64,000 bases of DNA from contig JAABQK010000013.1 of NCBI GenBank assembly GCA_011391495.1, forward strand, positions 16,524 through 80,523, read 5' to 3'. How positions within the stretch are numbered: position 1 is the first letter of the stretch; each line of letters opens with the position of its first letter. The DNA comes from Hydrogenophaga sp. (lineage in GTDB: Bacteria; Pseudomonadota; Gammaproteobacteria; Burkholderiales; Burkholderiaceae_C). The notes under the pieces were generated by a model, which saw only the letters and a program-made list of their open reading frames with translations, did no database searches and was not told the origin of the DNA. This document shows positions 37,708-45,194 of this stretch, in pieces. The position numbers were made by a program, and so were the translations under genes.

Positions 37708-38534
37708 GCCAGCTGCAGCCGTTTCACGATGTCCAGCGTGGCCGCGCTCTGGTTCATGGTGTAGAAGTGCAAGGCCGGCACACCCGCGTTGCGCAGCTGG
37801 TCGCACAGGTCGGTGACCACGTCCAGCCCAAAGGCCTTGATCGACGCCAGATCGTCGCCGTAGGCCTGCAGCCGCAGACGGATCCAGCGCGGGATTTCGG
37901 CACCGCAGGCATCCGAAAAGCGCAGCAGCTGCGACGAGCTGGTGATCGGCATGATGCCGGGCACCACCGGCACGTCGGCACCGAGCTTGTGCGCGTCGTC
38001 CACGAAACGGAAGTAGGCATCGCTGTTGTAGAAATACTGGGTGATGGCCGAGTCGGCGCCCGCGCGCACCTTGGTGGCGTAGGCCTGCAGGTCGGCTTCG
38101 GGCGACTTCGCCTGTGGATGAATCTCCGGGTAGGCCGCCACCTCGATGTGGAAGTCGCGCCCAGTCTCGGCGCGGATGAAAGCCACCAGGTCACTCGCAT
38201 GGTTGAACTCGCCGCCGATGCCGTAGCCGCTGGGCAGATCGCCGCGCAAGGCCACCAGACGCTGCACGCCCATGGCCTTGAGCGTGGCGAGTTGCTCGCG
38301 CACGCTGGCCCTGGTCGCACCGATGCACGAAAAATGCGAGGCCGCGGCCACACCCTCGGCCAGGATCGCCCCCACCGTGTCGAAGGTGCCCTGGTGGGTG
38401 GACCCCCCCGCGCCGTAGGTGACCGAGCAGAACTCGGGCCTGAGCGCGTAGAGCTGCTGGCGCACGGCGCCCAGCTTCTGTGCGCCCTCGGGCGTCTTGG
38501 GTGGAAAGAATTCAAAACTCAGTGGCAACGCCAT
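37704..38534 (-). CDS. metF: 5,10-methylenetetrahydrofolate reductase
   Basis: A 276-residue FAD-dependent TIM-barrel enzyme that makes 5-methyl-THF for methionine synthesis. Family motifs are SFEFFPPKTPEG, SVTYGAGGST, FSCIGATRASV and LRGDLPSGYG. It lies between tlyA and the RlpA-like gene. No metE or metH is present in the window. Confidence 0.97.
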   Translation of the reverse strand: MALPLSFEFFPPKTPEGAQKLGAVRQQLYALRPEFCSVTYGAGGSTHQGTFDTVGAILAEGVAAASHFSCIGATRASVREQLATLKAMGVQRLVALRGDLPSGYGIGGEFNHASDLVAFIRAETGRDFHIEVAAYPEIHPQAKSPEADLQAYATKVRAGADSAITQYFYNSDAYFRFVDDAHKLGADVPVVPGIMPITSSSQLLRFSDACGAEIPRWIRLRLQAYGDDLASIKAFGLDVVTDLCDQLRNAGVPALHFYTMNQSAATLDIVKRLQLA

Positions 38535-38573
38535 GGTGTTTCCTTGTGCTTCGCCGAACGCCTCGGGCCCGTT

Positions 38574-39341
38574 TCAGGCCAGTCGCTTCGCCCAGACGAA
38601 AAATTCCCGGTTGCCGTCACCCCCGGTGATGGCACTTTCAAAATAGTCCTGCAGGGCCAGGCCGTTGCCTGCACAGGCTTGCGCGATGCGCTCGCGCACC
38701 AGCGCATAACTCGCAGCGTCTTTCACCAGGCCGCCCTTGCCGATGTGTTCGGGCTGCAACTCGAACTGCGGCTTGACCAGCATCAGCAGGTCACCCCTTG
38801 GCTTGAGCAGCGGCACGATGGCCGGCCACACCAGCGTCTGCGAAATGAACGACAGGTCCCCCACGATCAGGTCAAACGGTGCACCAGCGGACTCGCCGCC
38901 CATCTGCACCAGCTGCTCAGCCGTCAGCTCGCGGGCGTTGCACTTCTGAATGCAGACCACACGCGCATCGGGACGCAGCTTCGGATGCAGCTGGCCCTGG
39001 CCCACGTCCACGCCCACCACCTGCGCGACGCCGCGTTGCAGCAGACAGTCGCTGAAGCCACCGCTGCTCTGCCCCACGTCGAGGCAGCGCCAGCCGCGCA
39101 CATCGAGTCCGCAGTGCGTGAGCGCGCCATCGAGCTTCAAACCACCGCGCGACACGAAGCGTGACTCGGCCGTGTCCAGCAGTTCCAGTTCCACCGTCTC
39201 GCGCAGCTCCTCGCCGTTCTTGGTGACGGCCCTCCAGTCGCCACCCGGCAGGCGCCAACGCACGCCCGCAGCGATCAGCCGCTGCGCCTGCGAGCGTGAA
39301 GCGGCCAGGCCGCGATCGACAAGAAGTTGGTCAGCACGCAT
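38574..39341 (-). CDS. TlyA family RNA methyltransferase
   Basis: A 255-residue protein with an N-terminal S4 RNA-binding domain (MRADQLLVDRGLAASRSQAQRLI) and an FtsJ-like methyltransferase domain with SAM loop DVGQSSGGFSDCLLQRG. TlyA proteins make 2'-O-methylcytidine in rRNA, and some are linked to hemolysin annotations only by history. Its place between ahcY and metF fits a SAM-cycle cluster. It is preceded by a repeat copy. Confidence 0.93.
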   Translation of the reverse strand: MRADQLLVDRGLAASRSQAQRLIAAGVRWRLPGGDWRAVTKNGEELRETVELELLDTAESRFVSRGGLKLDGALTHCGLDVRGWRCLDVGQSSGGFSDCLLQRGVAQVVGVDVGQGQLHPKLRPDARVVCIQKCNARELTAEQLVQMGGESAGAPFDLIVGDLSFISQTLVWPAIVPLLKPRGDLLMLVKPQFELQPEHIGKGGLVKDAASYALVRERIAQACAGNGLALQDYFESAITGGDGNREFFVWAKRLA

Positions 39342-39413
39342 GGGGAACAGCGCAACGAGTAGAGCAACGTCGCCGAAGCGAAACGAGCGGTCCAGAGGCC
39401 GCGAGCGTCCAGG

Positions 39414-39488
39414 GCGCCGCGGAACCGGCTCCGCCGGGCCGCCAGCGCCGTCCCCCCGGGGGGTGACGCCGAAGGCGGCGCGGGGGGG
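39414..39488 (-). repeat. Stop-proximal palindromic repeat, copy 4 (ahcY-tlyA spacer)
   Basis: On the minus strand it starts at the base right after the ahcY stop: CCCCCCCGCGCCGCC-TTC-GGCGTC, hairpin ACCCCCCGGGGGG, then CCGGCGGAGCCGG and CCGCGGCG. Its orientation relative to transcription matches all other copies. Confidence 0.85.
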
Positions 39489-40922
39489 TCAATACCGATA
39501 CGTATCGGGCTTGTACGGACCCTGTTTGGGCACGCCGATGTACGTTGCCTGCTCATCGCTCAGCTCGGTCAGCATCGCGCCGACCTTCTGCAGGTGCAGG
39601 CGCGCCACCTTTTCATCCAGGTGCTTGGGCAGCACGTAGACCTTGCCGGCGTCGTAGCCGTCCGGGTGGCAGAACAGTTCGATCTGCGCAATCGTCTGGT
39701 TGGCGAAGCTCGACGACATCACGAAGCTGGGGTGGCCGGTGGCGCAGCCCAGGTTCACCAGGCGACCCTTGGCCAGCAGGATGATCTTCTTGCCGTCGGG
39801 GAAGACCACGTGGTCCACCTGCGGCTTGATCTCGTCCCAGGTGCACTGGGCCAGCGACGCAACATCGATCTCGTTGTCGAAATGGCCGATGTTGCAGACG
39901 ATGGCCTGGTCCTTCATGGCGGCCATGTGCTCGTAGCGGATCACGTTCTTGTTGCCGGTGGCGGACACGAAGATGTCGGCCTTGTCGGCGGCGTACTCCA
40001 TGGTCACGACCTTGAAGCCTTCCATCGCGGCCTGCAGGGCGTTGATGGGGTCGATCTCGGTCACCCACACCTGGGCCGACAGCGCGCGCAGCGCCTGCGC
40101 CGAGCCCTTGCCCACGTCACCGTAGCCGGCGACCACGGCCACTTTGCCGGCGATCATCACGTCGGTGGCGCGCTTGATGGAATCGACCAGCGATTCGCGG
40201 CAGCCGTACAGGTTGTCGAACTTGCTCTTGGTCACCGAGTCGTTGACGTTGATGGCGCGGAACATCAGCGTGCCGGCGGCCGACATTTCCTTCAGGCGGT
40301 GCACGCCGGTCGTGGTCTCTTCGGTCACGCCGATGATCTGCGCACCCTTGCGGCTGTACCAAGTCGGGTCCTGCGCCAGCTTGGCCTTGATGGCGGCGAA
40401 CAGGCAGGTCTCTTCTTCGCTGGTCGGATGGGCGATCAGGGACTGGTCCTTTTCGGCGCGCTTGCCCAGGTGCATCAGCAGCGTGGCGTCGCCGCCGTCG
40501 TCCAGGATCATGTTCGGGCCTTCGCCTTCGGTGCCTGCGGCGCCGAATTCAAAGATGCGGTGGGTGTAGTCCCAGTAGTCGGCCAGGGTTTCGCCCTTGA
40601 TGGCGAACACCGGCGTGCCGGCGGCCGCAATGGCCGCGGCGGCGTGGTCCTGCGTCGAAAAGATGTTGCACGAAGCCCAGCGCACCTGGGCGCCCAGCGC
40701 CTGCAGGGTCTCGATCAGCACAGCCGTCTGGATGGTCATGTGCAGCGAGCCGGTGATGCGCGCGCCCTTGAGCGGCTGCGCCTTGGCGAATTCTTCGCGG
40801 ATCGCCATGAGGCCGGGCATTTCGGTCTCTGCGATCTTGATTTCTTTGCGGCCCCAGTCGGCCAGGCCGATGTCGGCGATGACGCAGTCGGCGTTGACGG
40901 CGGTGGAAAGGCGTGCGTTCAT
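39489..40922 (-). CDS. ahcY: Adenosylhomocysteinase
   Basis: A 477-residue NAD-dependent enzyme that splits S-adenosylhomocysteine to adenosine and homocysteine, clearing the inhibitor left by methyltransferases. The NAD motif is [18 protein letters not shown] (~264), the substrate segments are [20 protein letters not shown] and [20 protein letters not shown], and the C-terminus ends KPDTYRY as in the family. ATG 40922 is family-typical; the longer frame runs through the riboswitch. It is controlled by the upstream SAH riboswitch. Confidence 0.98.
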   Translation of the reverse strand: MNARLSTAVNADCVIADIGLADWGRKEIKIAETEMPGLMAIREEFAKAQPLKGARITGSLHMTIQTAVLIETLQALGAQVRWASCNIFSTQDHAAAAIAAAGTPVFAIKGETLADYWDYTHRIFEFGAAGTEGEGPNMILDDGGDATLLMHLGKRAEKDQSLIAHPTSEEETCLFAAIKAKLAQDPTWYSRKGAQIIGVTEETTTGVHRLKEMSAAGTLMFRAINVNDSVTKSKFDNLYGCRESLVDSIKRATDVMIAGKVAVVAGYGDVGKGSAQALRALSAQVWVTEIDPINALQAAMEGFKVVTMEYAADKADIFVSATGNKNVIRYEHMAAMKDQAIVCNIGHFDNEIDVASLAQCTWDEIKPQVDHVVFPDGKKIILLAKGRLVNLGCATGHPSFVMSSSFANQTIAQIELFCHPDGYDAGKVYVLPKHLDEKVARLHLQKVGAMLTELSDEQATYIGVPKQGPYKPDTYRY

Positions 40923-40968
40923 GGAAACTCCAGATGAGGTTGGCAAGAACCACTGGGCATGAACAGGC

Positions 40969-41001
40969 AAAAAAAAGCCCATCACACGCCAGTGGATGAG
41001 C
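40969..41001 (-). terminator. Riboswitch-controlled terminator upstream of ahcY
   Basis: On the minus strand, GCTCATC pairs with GATGGGC across an 11-base loop, followed by eight T's. The GCTC of the first arm is also the 3' strand of the last SAH-riboswitch helix, so the two structures exclude each other. Confidence 0.8.
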
Positions 41002-41077
41002 GTCGTTGCATGGATGTTCCGAGCCTCACGCCCCACGCCGACCGGTGGTCAGGGGTTCGCTGCAACGCTCCTCGGAT
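40996..41077 (-). promoter_or_regulatory. S-adenosylhomocysteine (SAH) riboswitch
   Basis: Read on the minus strand, the element has the conserved 5' core CCGAGGAGCGTTGCAGC, a variable stem, the return strand GAGGCTCGG pairing with CCGAG, and the 3' strand CAACGACGCTC pairing with GAGCGTTG. This is the SAH riboswitch layout known upstream of ahcY in proteobacteria. Those riboswitches turn expression on when SAH accumulates. It is followed at once by a terminator that shares bases with the last helix. Confidence 0.93.
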
Positions 41078-41133
41078 GCCTGGATTCTAGCGCAAGCCGG
41101 TGTTTGGGGTATCTGCGAAACTGGCGGGTCTTC

Positions 41134-41937
41134 ATGATCCATTCCACGATTTCTGCCTGGCCGTTGCCTTCCCGCGCCCGCATCCGCGGCGTGCTGACCG
41201 ACATCGACGACACGCTCACCACCGAGGGGGCGATCACGCCCGATGCGCTCTCGGCCCTGCACGACCTGCGTGCGGCGGGCCTGCCGGTGTTCGCGATCAC
41301 CGGGAGGCCGGCCGGCTGGAGCGCGGGCTTTGCGCTGGCCTGGCCGGTGAATGCCATCGTGGCGGAAAACGGGGCGGTGGCGCTGTGGCGCGGGGCGAAT
41401 AGAGGGCTGTGCAAGGCCTGGCTGCAGGACGAAGCGACCCGAAGCGCGAACTTCACGCGCCTGCAAACGGTGGCGCAGCGCATCCTGGCCGAGCTGCCGC
41501 AGACCCGCCTGTCGCAGGACAGCGCCGGCCGCGAAACCGACATCGCGATCGACCACAGCGAGTTTGCCCAGCTGGACGCCGCCACGGTGGCGCGGGTGGT
41601 GGGCCTCATGCAGGCGGGCGGGCTGAATGCCACGGTGAGCTCGATCCACATCAACGGCTGGATCGGTGCACACGACAAGCTCGCGGGCGCACGCTGGGTC
41701 GTGCGCGAGCGGCTGGGCCGGGATCTGGACGCCGAACTCGACCACTGGGTCTACGTGGGCGACTCGACCAACGACGCGACGATGTTTGGCCACTTCCCGC
41801 ACAGCGTGGGCGTGGCCAACGTGGCGCGATTCTGGGATCGGCTCACGAGCCGGCCGCGCTACGTGACACGCGGCGAGCGCGGTGCCGGCTTCGCCGAACT
41901 GGCACAGGCGGTGCTGGCGTCCAGGGCCGCGACATGA
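41134..41937 (+). CDS. HAD-superfamily (IIB) sugar-phosphatase-like hydrolase
   Basis: A 267-residue HAD phosphatase of the Cof/phosphoglycerate-phosphatase group. Motif I is LTDIDDTLTTEG, motif II is VFAITGRPAGW, motif III lies near GAHDKLAGARW, and motif IV is YVGDSTNDATMFGHF. A mid-protein cap domain is present. The substrate is unknown. The second DDxxT-like Asp position is standard for a phosphatase. It overlaps the MFS gene by ATGA, so the two products may act on one compound. Confidence 0.85.
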   Translation: MIHSTISAWPLPSRARIRGVLTDIDDTLTTEGAITPDALSALHDLRAAGLPVFAITGRPAGWSAGFALAWPVNAIVAENGAVALWRGANRGLCKAWLQDEATRSANFTRLQTVAQRILAELPQTRLSQDSAGRETDIAIDHSEFAQLDAATVARVVGLMQAGGLNATVSSIHINGWIGAHDKLAGARWVVRERLGRDLDAELDHWVYVGDSTNDATMFGHFPHSVGVANVARFWDRLTSRPRYVTRGERGAGFAELAQAVLASRAAT

Positions 41938-43193
41938 GTGAACGCCCGTTGCCACCGACGCACAGCCATGCCGTGACCGGCGCCGTGCCTGCCACAGGCC
42001 TTTCCGACCACGCCACGCTCGGCCTGCTGGCCATCTTCGGCTCCACCTTCTTCCAGCTGCTGGGTTACTTCATGCTGATGCCGCTGCTCCTGCTGCGGCT
42101 CAAAGGCGACGGCGTGTCGACCGCGCTGGCCGGCGTGTTCGTGGCCACCGGCTGGCTCGGCGTCTTCCTGATGACGCCGTTTGCCTCGGCGATCACGCAG
42201 CGGCTGGGGCGCCGCCCATCGCTCTGGCTCGCCGCCGGCGTGCCGGCACTGGTCATCGCCGGCTTCCTGTTCAGCCAATCGCTGCTGGTGTGGTTCGCCT
42301 GCATCCTGATCGAAGGCATGGCCGCCGGCCTGCGCTGGGTGCTGGCCGAGGCGGTGGTGGCGGAGTTTTCGCCACCGCTGCGCCGCGGTCGCAACGTGGG
42401 CATCTTTGAAACCATGGTCGGCACCACCTTTGTGCTGGGACCGATGCTGCTGGTCTGGGTAGGCCCGCAGAGCGATACCGCGCTGTGGATGGCATGGGGC
42501 CTGACGGTGCTGGGCCTGCTCTGGAGCCTGCTGATCCCGCGCCTGCCGCCCGCGGCCGATGCGCACAGCGCCCGTGTCGGACTCTCCGGCGTATGGCATG
42601 CGCTGCGCGCGCATCCCCTGATCATGGCGGTGGGTTTCGTCGGCGGTTTTTTCGAAAGCGGCCTTACGTCCATCCTGCCGCTCTACGGTCTGGCGCTGGG
42701 GCTGAGCGCTTCGAGTGCCGCCCTGCTGGTTTCGGCCAGTGGCCTGGGCAGCGCGCTCATGATGCTGCCCGCCGGCATGCTGGCCGACCGCATGGCCGCA
42801 CACCCGCGGCAGCGCTATGGCGATGCAAGTGCCGCGCGCCTGCAGCTGATGCGGGTGTGTGCCTTCATCACCTTGCTCGCCACGGGGCTGATCCCCTGGG
42901 TGGCGGCCCACCCGTGGCTGGCGGCGCCGGTGGCCTTTCTCTGGGGTGGCGCGGGCGGATGCCTCTACACGCTGGCCATGATCGACATCGGCTCGCGCGA
43001 AAACGGCATCACCCTGGTCAACAGCACGGCGGTGCTGGTGCTGTCGTACACGCTCGGCGGTGTGCTGGCACCCGCGCTGGGCGCAGCGGCCCTGCAATGG
43101 GCACCGGTGCTGGGCTTCCCGGTCCTGCTGCTGGCGGTGGCGGCACCCGGATGGTGGTGGCTGCGACGCGCCGCCAGCACCCAGCCCCGCTGA
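41934..43193 (+). CDS. MFS transporter
   Basis: A 419-residue major facilitator protein with about twelve predicted membrane helices. The loop 2-3 motif appears as QRLGRRPSLWLAAG, and the second half repeats it weakly as LADRMAAHPRQR. Helix four carries GMAAGLRWVLAEAVVAEF and helix five GTTFVLGPMLLVWVG, resembling drug or sugar exporters. Specificity cannot be assigned. It is translationally coupled to the HAD phosphatase gene. Confidence 0.85.
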   Translation: MSERPLPPTHSHAVTGAVPATGLSDHATLGLLAIFGSTFFQLLGYFMLMPLLLLRLKGDGVSTALAGVFVATGWLGVFLMTPFASAITQRLGRRPSLWLAAGVPALVIAGFLFSQSLLVWFACILIEGMAAGLRWVLAEAVVAEFSPPLRRGRNVGIFETMVGTTFVLGPMLLVWVGPQSDTALWMAWGLTVLGLLWSLLIPRLPPAADAHSARVGLSGVWHALRAHPLIMAVGFVGGFFESGLTSILPLYGLALGLSASSAALLVSASGLGSALMMLPAGMLADRMAAHPRQRYGDASAARLQLMRVCAFITLLATGLIPWVAAHPWLAAPVAFLWGGAGGCLYTLAMIDIGSRENGITLVNSTAVLVLSYTLGGVLAPALGAAALQWAPVLGFPVLLLAVAAPGWWWLRRAASTQPR

Positions 43194-43205
43194 ACCAGCC
43201 GCGAT

Positions 43206-44300
43206 TCAGGGCACAGAGGAAGCGGCCGCGCTGCTGACGGGAGCCGCTTGGTGGTGGGGTTTGTCCAGCAGGCGATCGGTGATGCCGCCGCCGACCCACA
43301 TGCCGCCCAGCGTCACCCAGGCCGTGACGGCGAAGATGGCGCCACCCGTCATGCCCGCGCCCACCGCACAGCCACCGGCCAGCATGGAGCCAAACCCCAT
43401 CAGCACGGCACCCACGATGTAGCGCGGCATGCTGTAGCCGCCACCGAAGCCTTCGAGCTTCCAGTCACCCCCCACCAGCGCACCGATCAGCGACCCCAGG
43501 AACACCCCGGGCATCAGACCCAGGCCGAAGGTCCAGGGCTCGCCCGGCTCACTCAGCACGCGCATCAGCCATTCGGCCGATGGACCGCTGAAGGTCAGGC
43601 CCTGGATCTGTACCGGTTCAAATGAATTCGCCATCACCTGGTAGGTGCCGGCCCAGGCCAGCGCCACCATCAGGCCGGTGCCGATGCCCCCGGCCCACTT
43701 CCAGAAGCCCCATCCGCTGTGGTGCGCGAAAAACAGCCCGGTGATGAGCCACACGCCGGCGAAGACCAGACCATCCCAGGGACCCGCACCCAGCTGGGCC
43801 AGCAGGCTGCGCGAGGGGCCGCCGTCCACCACCCACCAGCTCGAAATGGCTTCTCGCCAGGGCGACAGCACCCCGCCCAGCGAAGCCTGCGCCACCACCG
43901 CGAAGATCAGACCGGACAGCAGGGCCCGCAGGTTGCCGTTGGCCGACAGCACGAGCAGGCGGCTGGCGCAGCCGCGCGTCATGACCATGCCCGCGCCAAA
44001 GATCAGGCCGCCCACCAGCGCGCCCGAGATGCTGCCGCGCGCCGAGAGCTGGCGCGCCGTGCTCACGTCGAGGCCACCGGTGACCACCAGCAACTGCACC
44101 GCCACCACCGCCGCGCCAAAGGCCAGCAGCCAGACCGTGAGCTTGTCGCCGAACTTGCCGTGCCAGAACTCGATGACCGCTGCGCGCAGGCAGAAGCGCG
44201 AACGCTGGGCAAAAAAACCGAACCCCAGCCCCACCGCAAGACCGCACAGGGCCAGCACACCCGACTCACCGAAGCGCTCGATCCAGCCTGTCCAGTCCAT
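43206..44300 (-). CDS. YeeE/YedE family (DUF395) transporter
   Basis: A 364-residue membrane protein with about nine helices and the conserved cysteine sites of this family: QRSRFCLRAAV, MTRGCASRLLVLSANGNLRA and LAGGCAVGAGMTGG. Related YeeE proteins take up thiosulfate. ATG 44300 is chosen because GGAGAC lies five bases upstream, inside the alternative start ATGGATGGAGAC at 44315. No TusA-like gene is adjacent. A dyad overlapping the promoter region lies at 44319-44340. Confidence 0.9.
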   Translation of the reverse strand: MDWTGWIERFGESGVLALCGLAVGLGFGFFAQRSRFCLRAAVIEFWHGKFGDKLTVWLLAFGAAVVAVQLLVVTGGLDVSTARQLSARGSISGALVGGLIFGAGMVMTRGCASRLLVLSANGNLRALLSGLIFAVVAQASLGGVLSPWREAISSWWVVDGGPSRSLLAQLGAGPWDGLVFAGVWLITGLFFAHHSGWGFWKWAGGIGTGLMVALAWAGTYQVMANSFEPVQIQGLTFSGPSAEWLMRVLSEPGEPWTFGLGLMPGVFLGSLIGALVGGDWKLEGFGGGYSMPRYIVGAVLMGFGSMLAGGCAVGAGMTGGAIFAVTAWVTLGGMWVGGGITDRLLDKPHHQAAPVSSAAASSVP

Positions 44301-44318
44301 ACCGTCTCCATCCATGAA

Positions 44319-44340
44319 AATATGCGCAGAAAAGCATATT
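44319..44340. promoter_or_regulatory. Inverted repeat AATATGC-N8-GCATATT upstream of the YeeE/YedE gene
   Basis: Two perfect 7-base arms with an 8-base spacer in an AT-rich island just before the transporter start. Spacing and base content resemble ArsR-type operators that control sulfur-uptake genes, but no regulator gene is adjacent. Confidence 0.5.
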
Positions 44341-44461
44341 ACGCCCGGGAAACGCGCGCGGATTTGATGCGGCTCAAGTTCTGGTGAACCGGGGCGGCGC
44401 AGTACGCTCGAACCCACGGTCGGTTGTCGACCCCGTTCAGTCCATCCCGAAAGGAACCCCC

Positions 44462-44842
44462 ATGGCCATTCCCTGGCTGGCTGCGCTCAAAGTCATTCCC
44501 TGGGGTGACGTGATCGAACACGCGCCCAAGGTGCTCAGCGCGGCGCGCAAGCTGATGGACCGGCAGCGCGCCGAACCACCTCCGCCCGTCACCCCCGCAG
44601 CCGACCGGGTGGGCGACAGCCCGCCGAGCCTGGGCGAGCTCCGGGCCCGCCTGACCGCCGCGCAGGACCAGCTCGACCAGCAGGCACAGACCCAGGCACA
44701 GCTGGCCCAGACCCTGGCCGAGCTGGCCGAGCAGAACGCGCGGCTGGTGAGTGCGGTGGAGGTGCTGCGTGTGCGCTCGCGGCTGCTGCTGTGGGGCGTG
44801 GCGCTGCTGGCGATCTGGACCGCCTGGCTGGGCTGGCGCTGA
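44462..44842 (+). CDS. Small coiled-coil protein with C-terminal membrane helix
   Basis: A 126-residue protein I cannot assign to a family. Residues ~60-105 form a Gln/Leu/Ala-rich coiled coil (repeating LAQTLAELAEQNARL), followed by one C-terminal membrane helix, LLLWGVALLAIWTAWLGW. The N-terminus MAIPWLAALKVIPWGDVIEHAPKV is amphipathic and Trp-containing. GGAA six bases before ATG 44462 supports the start. It reads toward the converging YkgJ-like gene. Confidence 0.7.
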   Translation: MAIPWLAALKVIPWGDVIEHAPKVLSAARKLMDRQRAEPPPPVTPAADRVGDSPPSLGELRARLTAAQDQLDQQAQTQAQLAQTLAELAEQNARLVSAVEVLRVRSRLLLWGVALLAIWTAWLGWR

Positions 44843-44863
44843 GCCGACCCGCCAGCAGACCGG

Positions 44864-45181
44864 TCAGCCGGGCCGCCGCGCCTCCAGCGTTGCGTCACAG
44901 CCCACGCCCGCCGCGATCCAGCGCCGCGCCAGCCGACGCAGCAGCGGCGCAGCCCGGCGCCAGCGTGGTCCGAGCAGACCTTCGGTATCCGTCAGCACGC
45001 CGCAGCGGTAGCGGCTTTCCACCTCGCTCCAGCGCAGCGCGTCGCAGGCACCCAGGCGCTTGCGCGAGACCAGCTGACCCAGCGGGCAAGGCTCGGCCAG
45101 GCAACACAGCCCGCAGCCGTTGCAGGGCGCGCCCAGCGCCGGCATAGGTGGCGCCTCGACGTGGATGTGGATGAGCTGCAT
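44864..45181 (-). CDS. YkgJ-like cysteine-cluster protein
   Basis: A 105-residue protein with the cluster CNGCGLCCLAEPCPLG and further cysteines in ACDALRW and YRCGVL, the pattern of the YkgJ family (CxxCxxCC). Such clusters bind zinc or an Fe-S centre; the function is unknown. It follows the UvrA-like gene with a 13-base gap, so it is likely co-transcribed with it. Confidence 0.75.
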   Translation of the reverse strand: MQLIHIHVEAPPMPALGAPCNGCGLCCLAEPCPLGQLVSRKRLGACDALRWSEVESRYRCGVLTDTEGLLGPRWRRAAPLLRRLARRWIAAGVGCDATLEARRPG

Positions 45182-45194
45182 GGAGGACCCAAGG

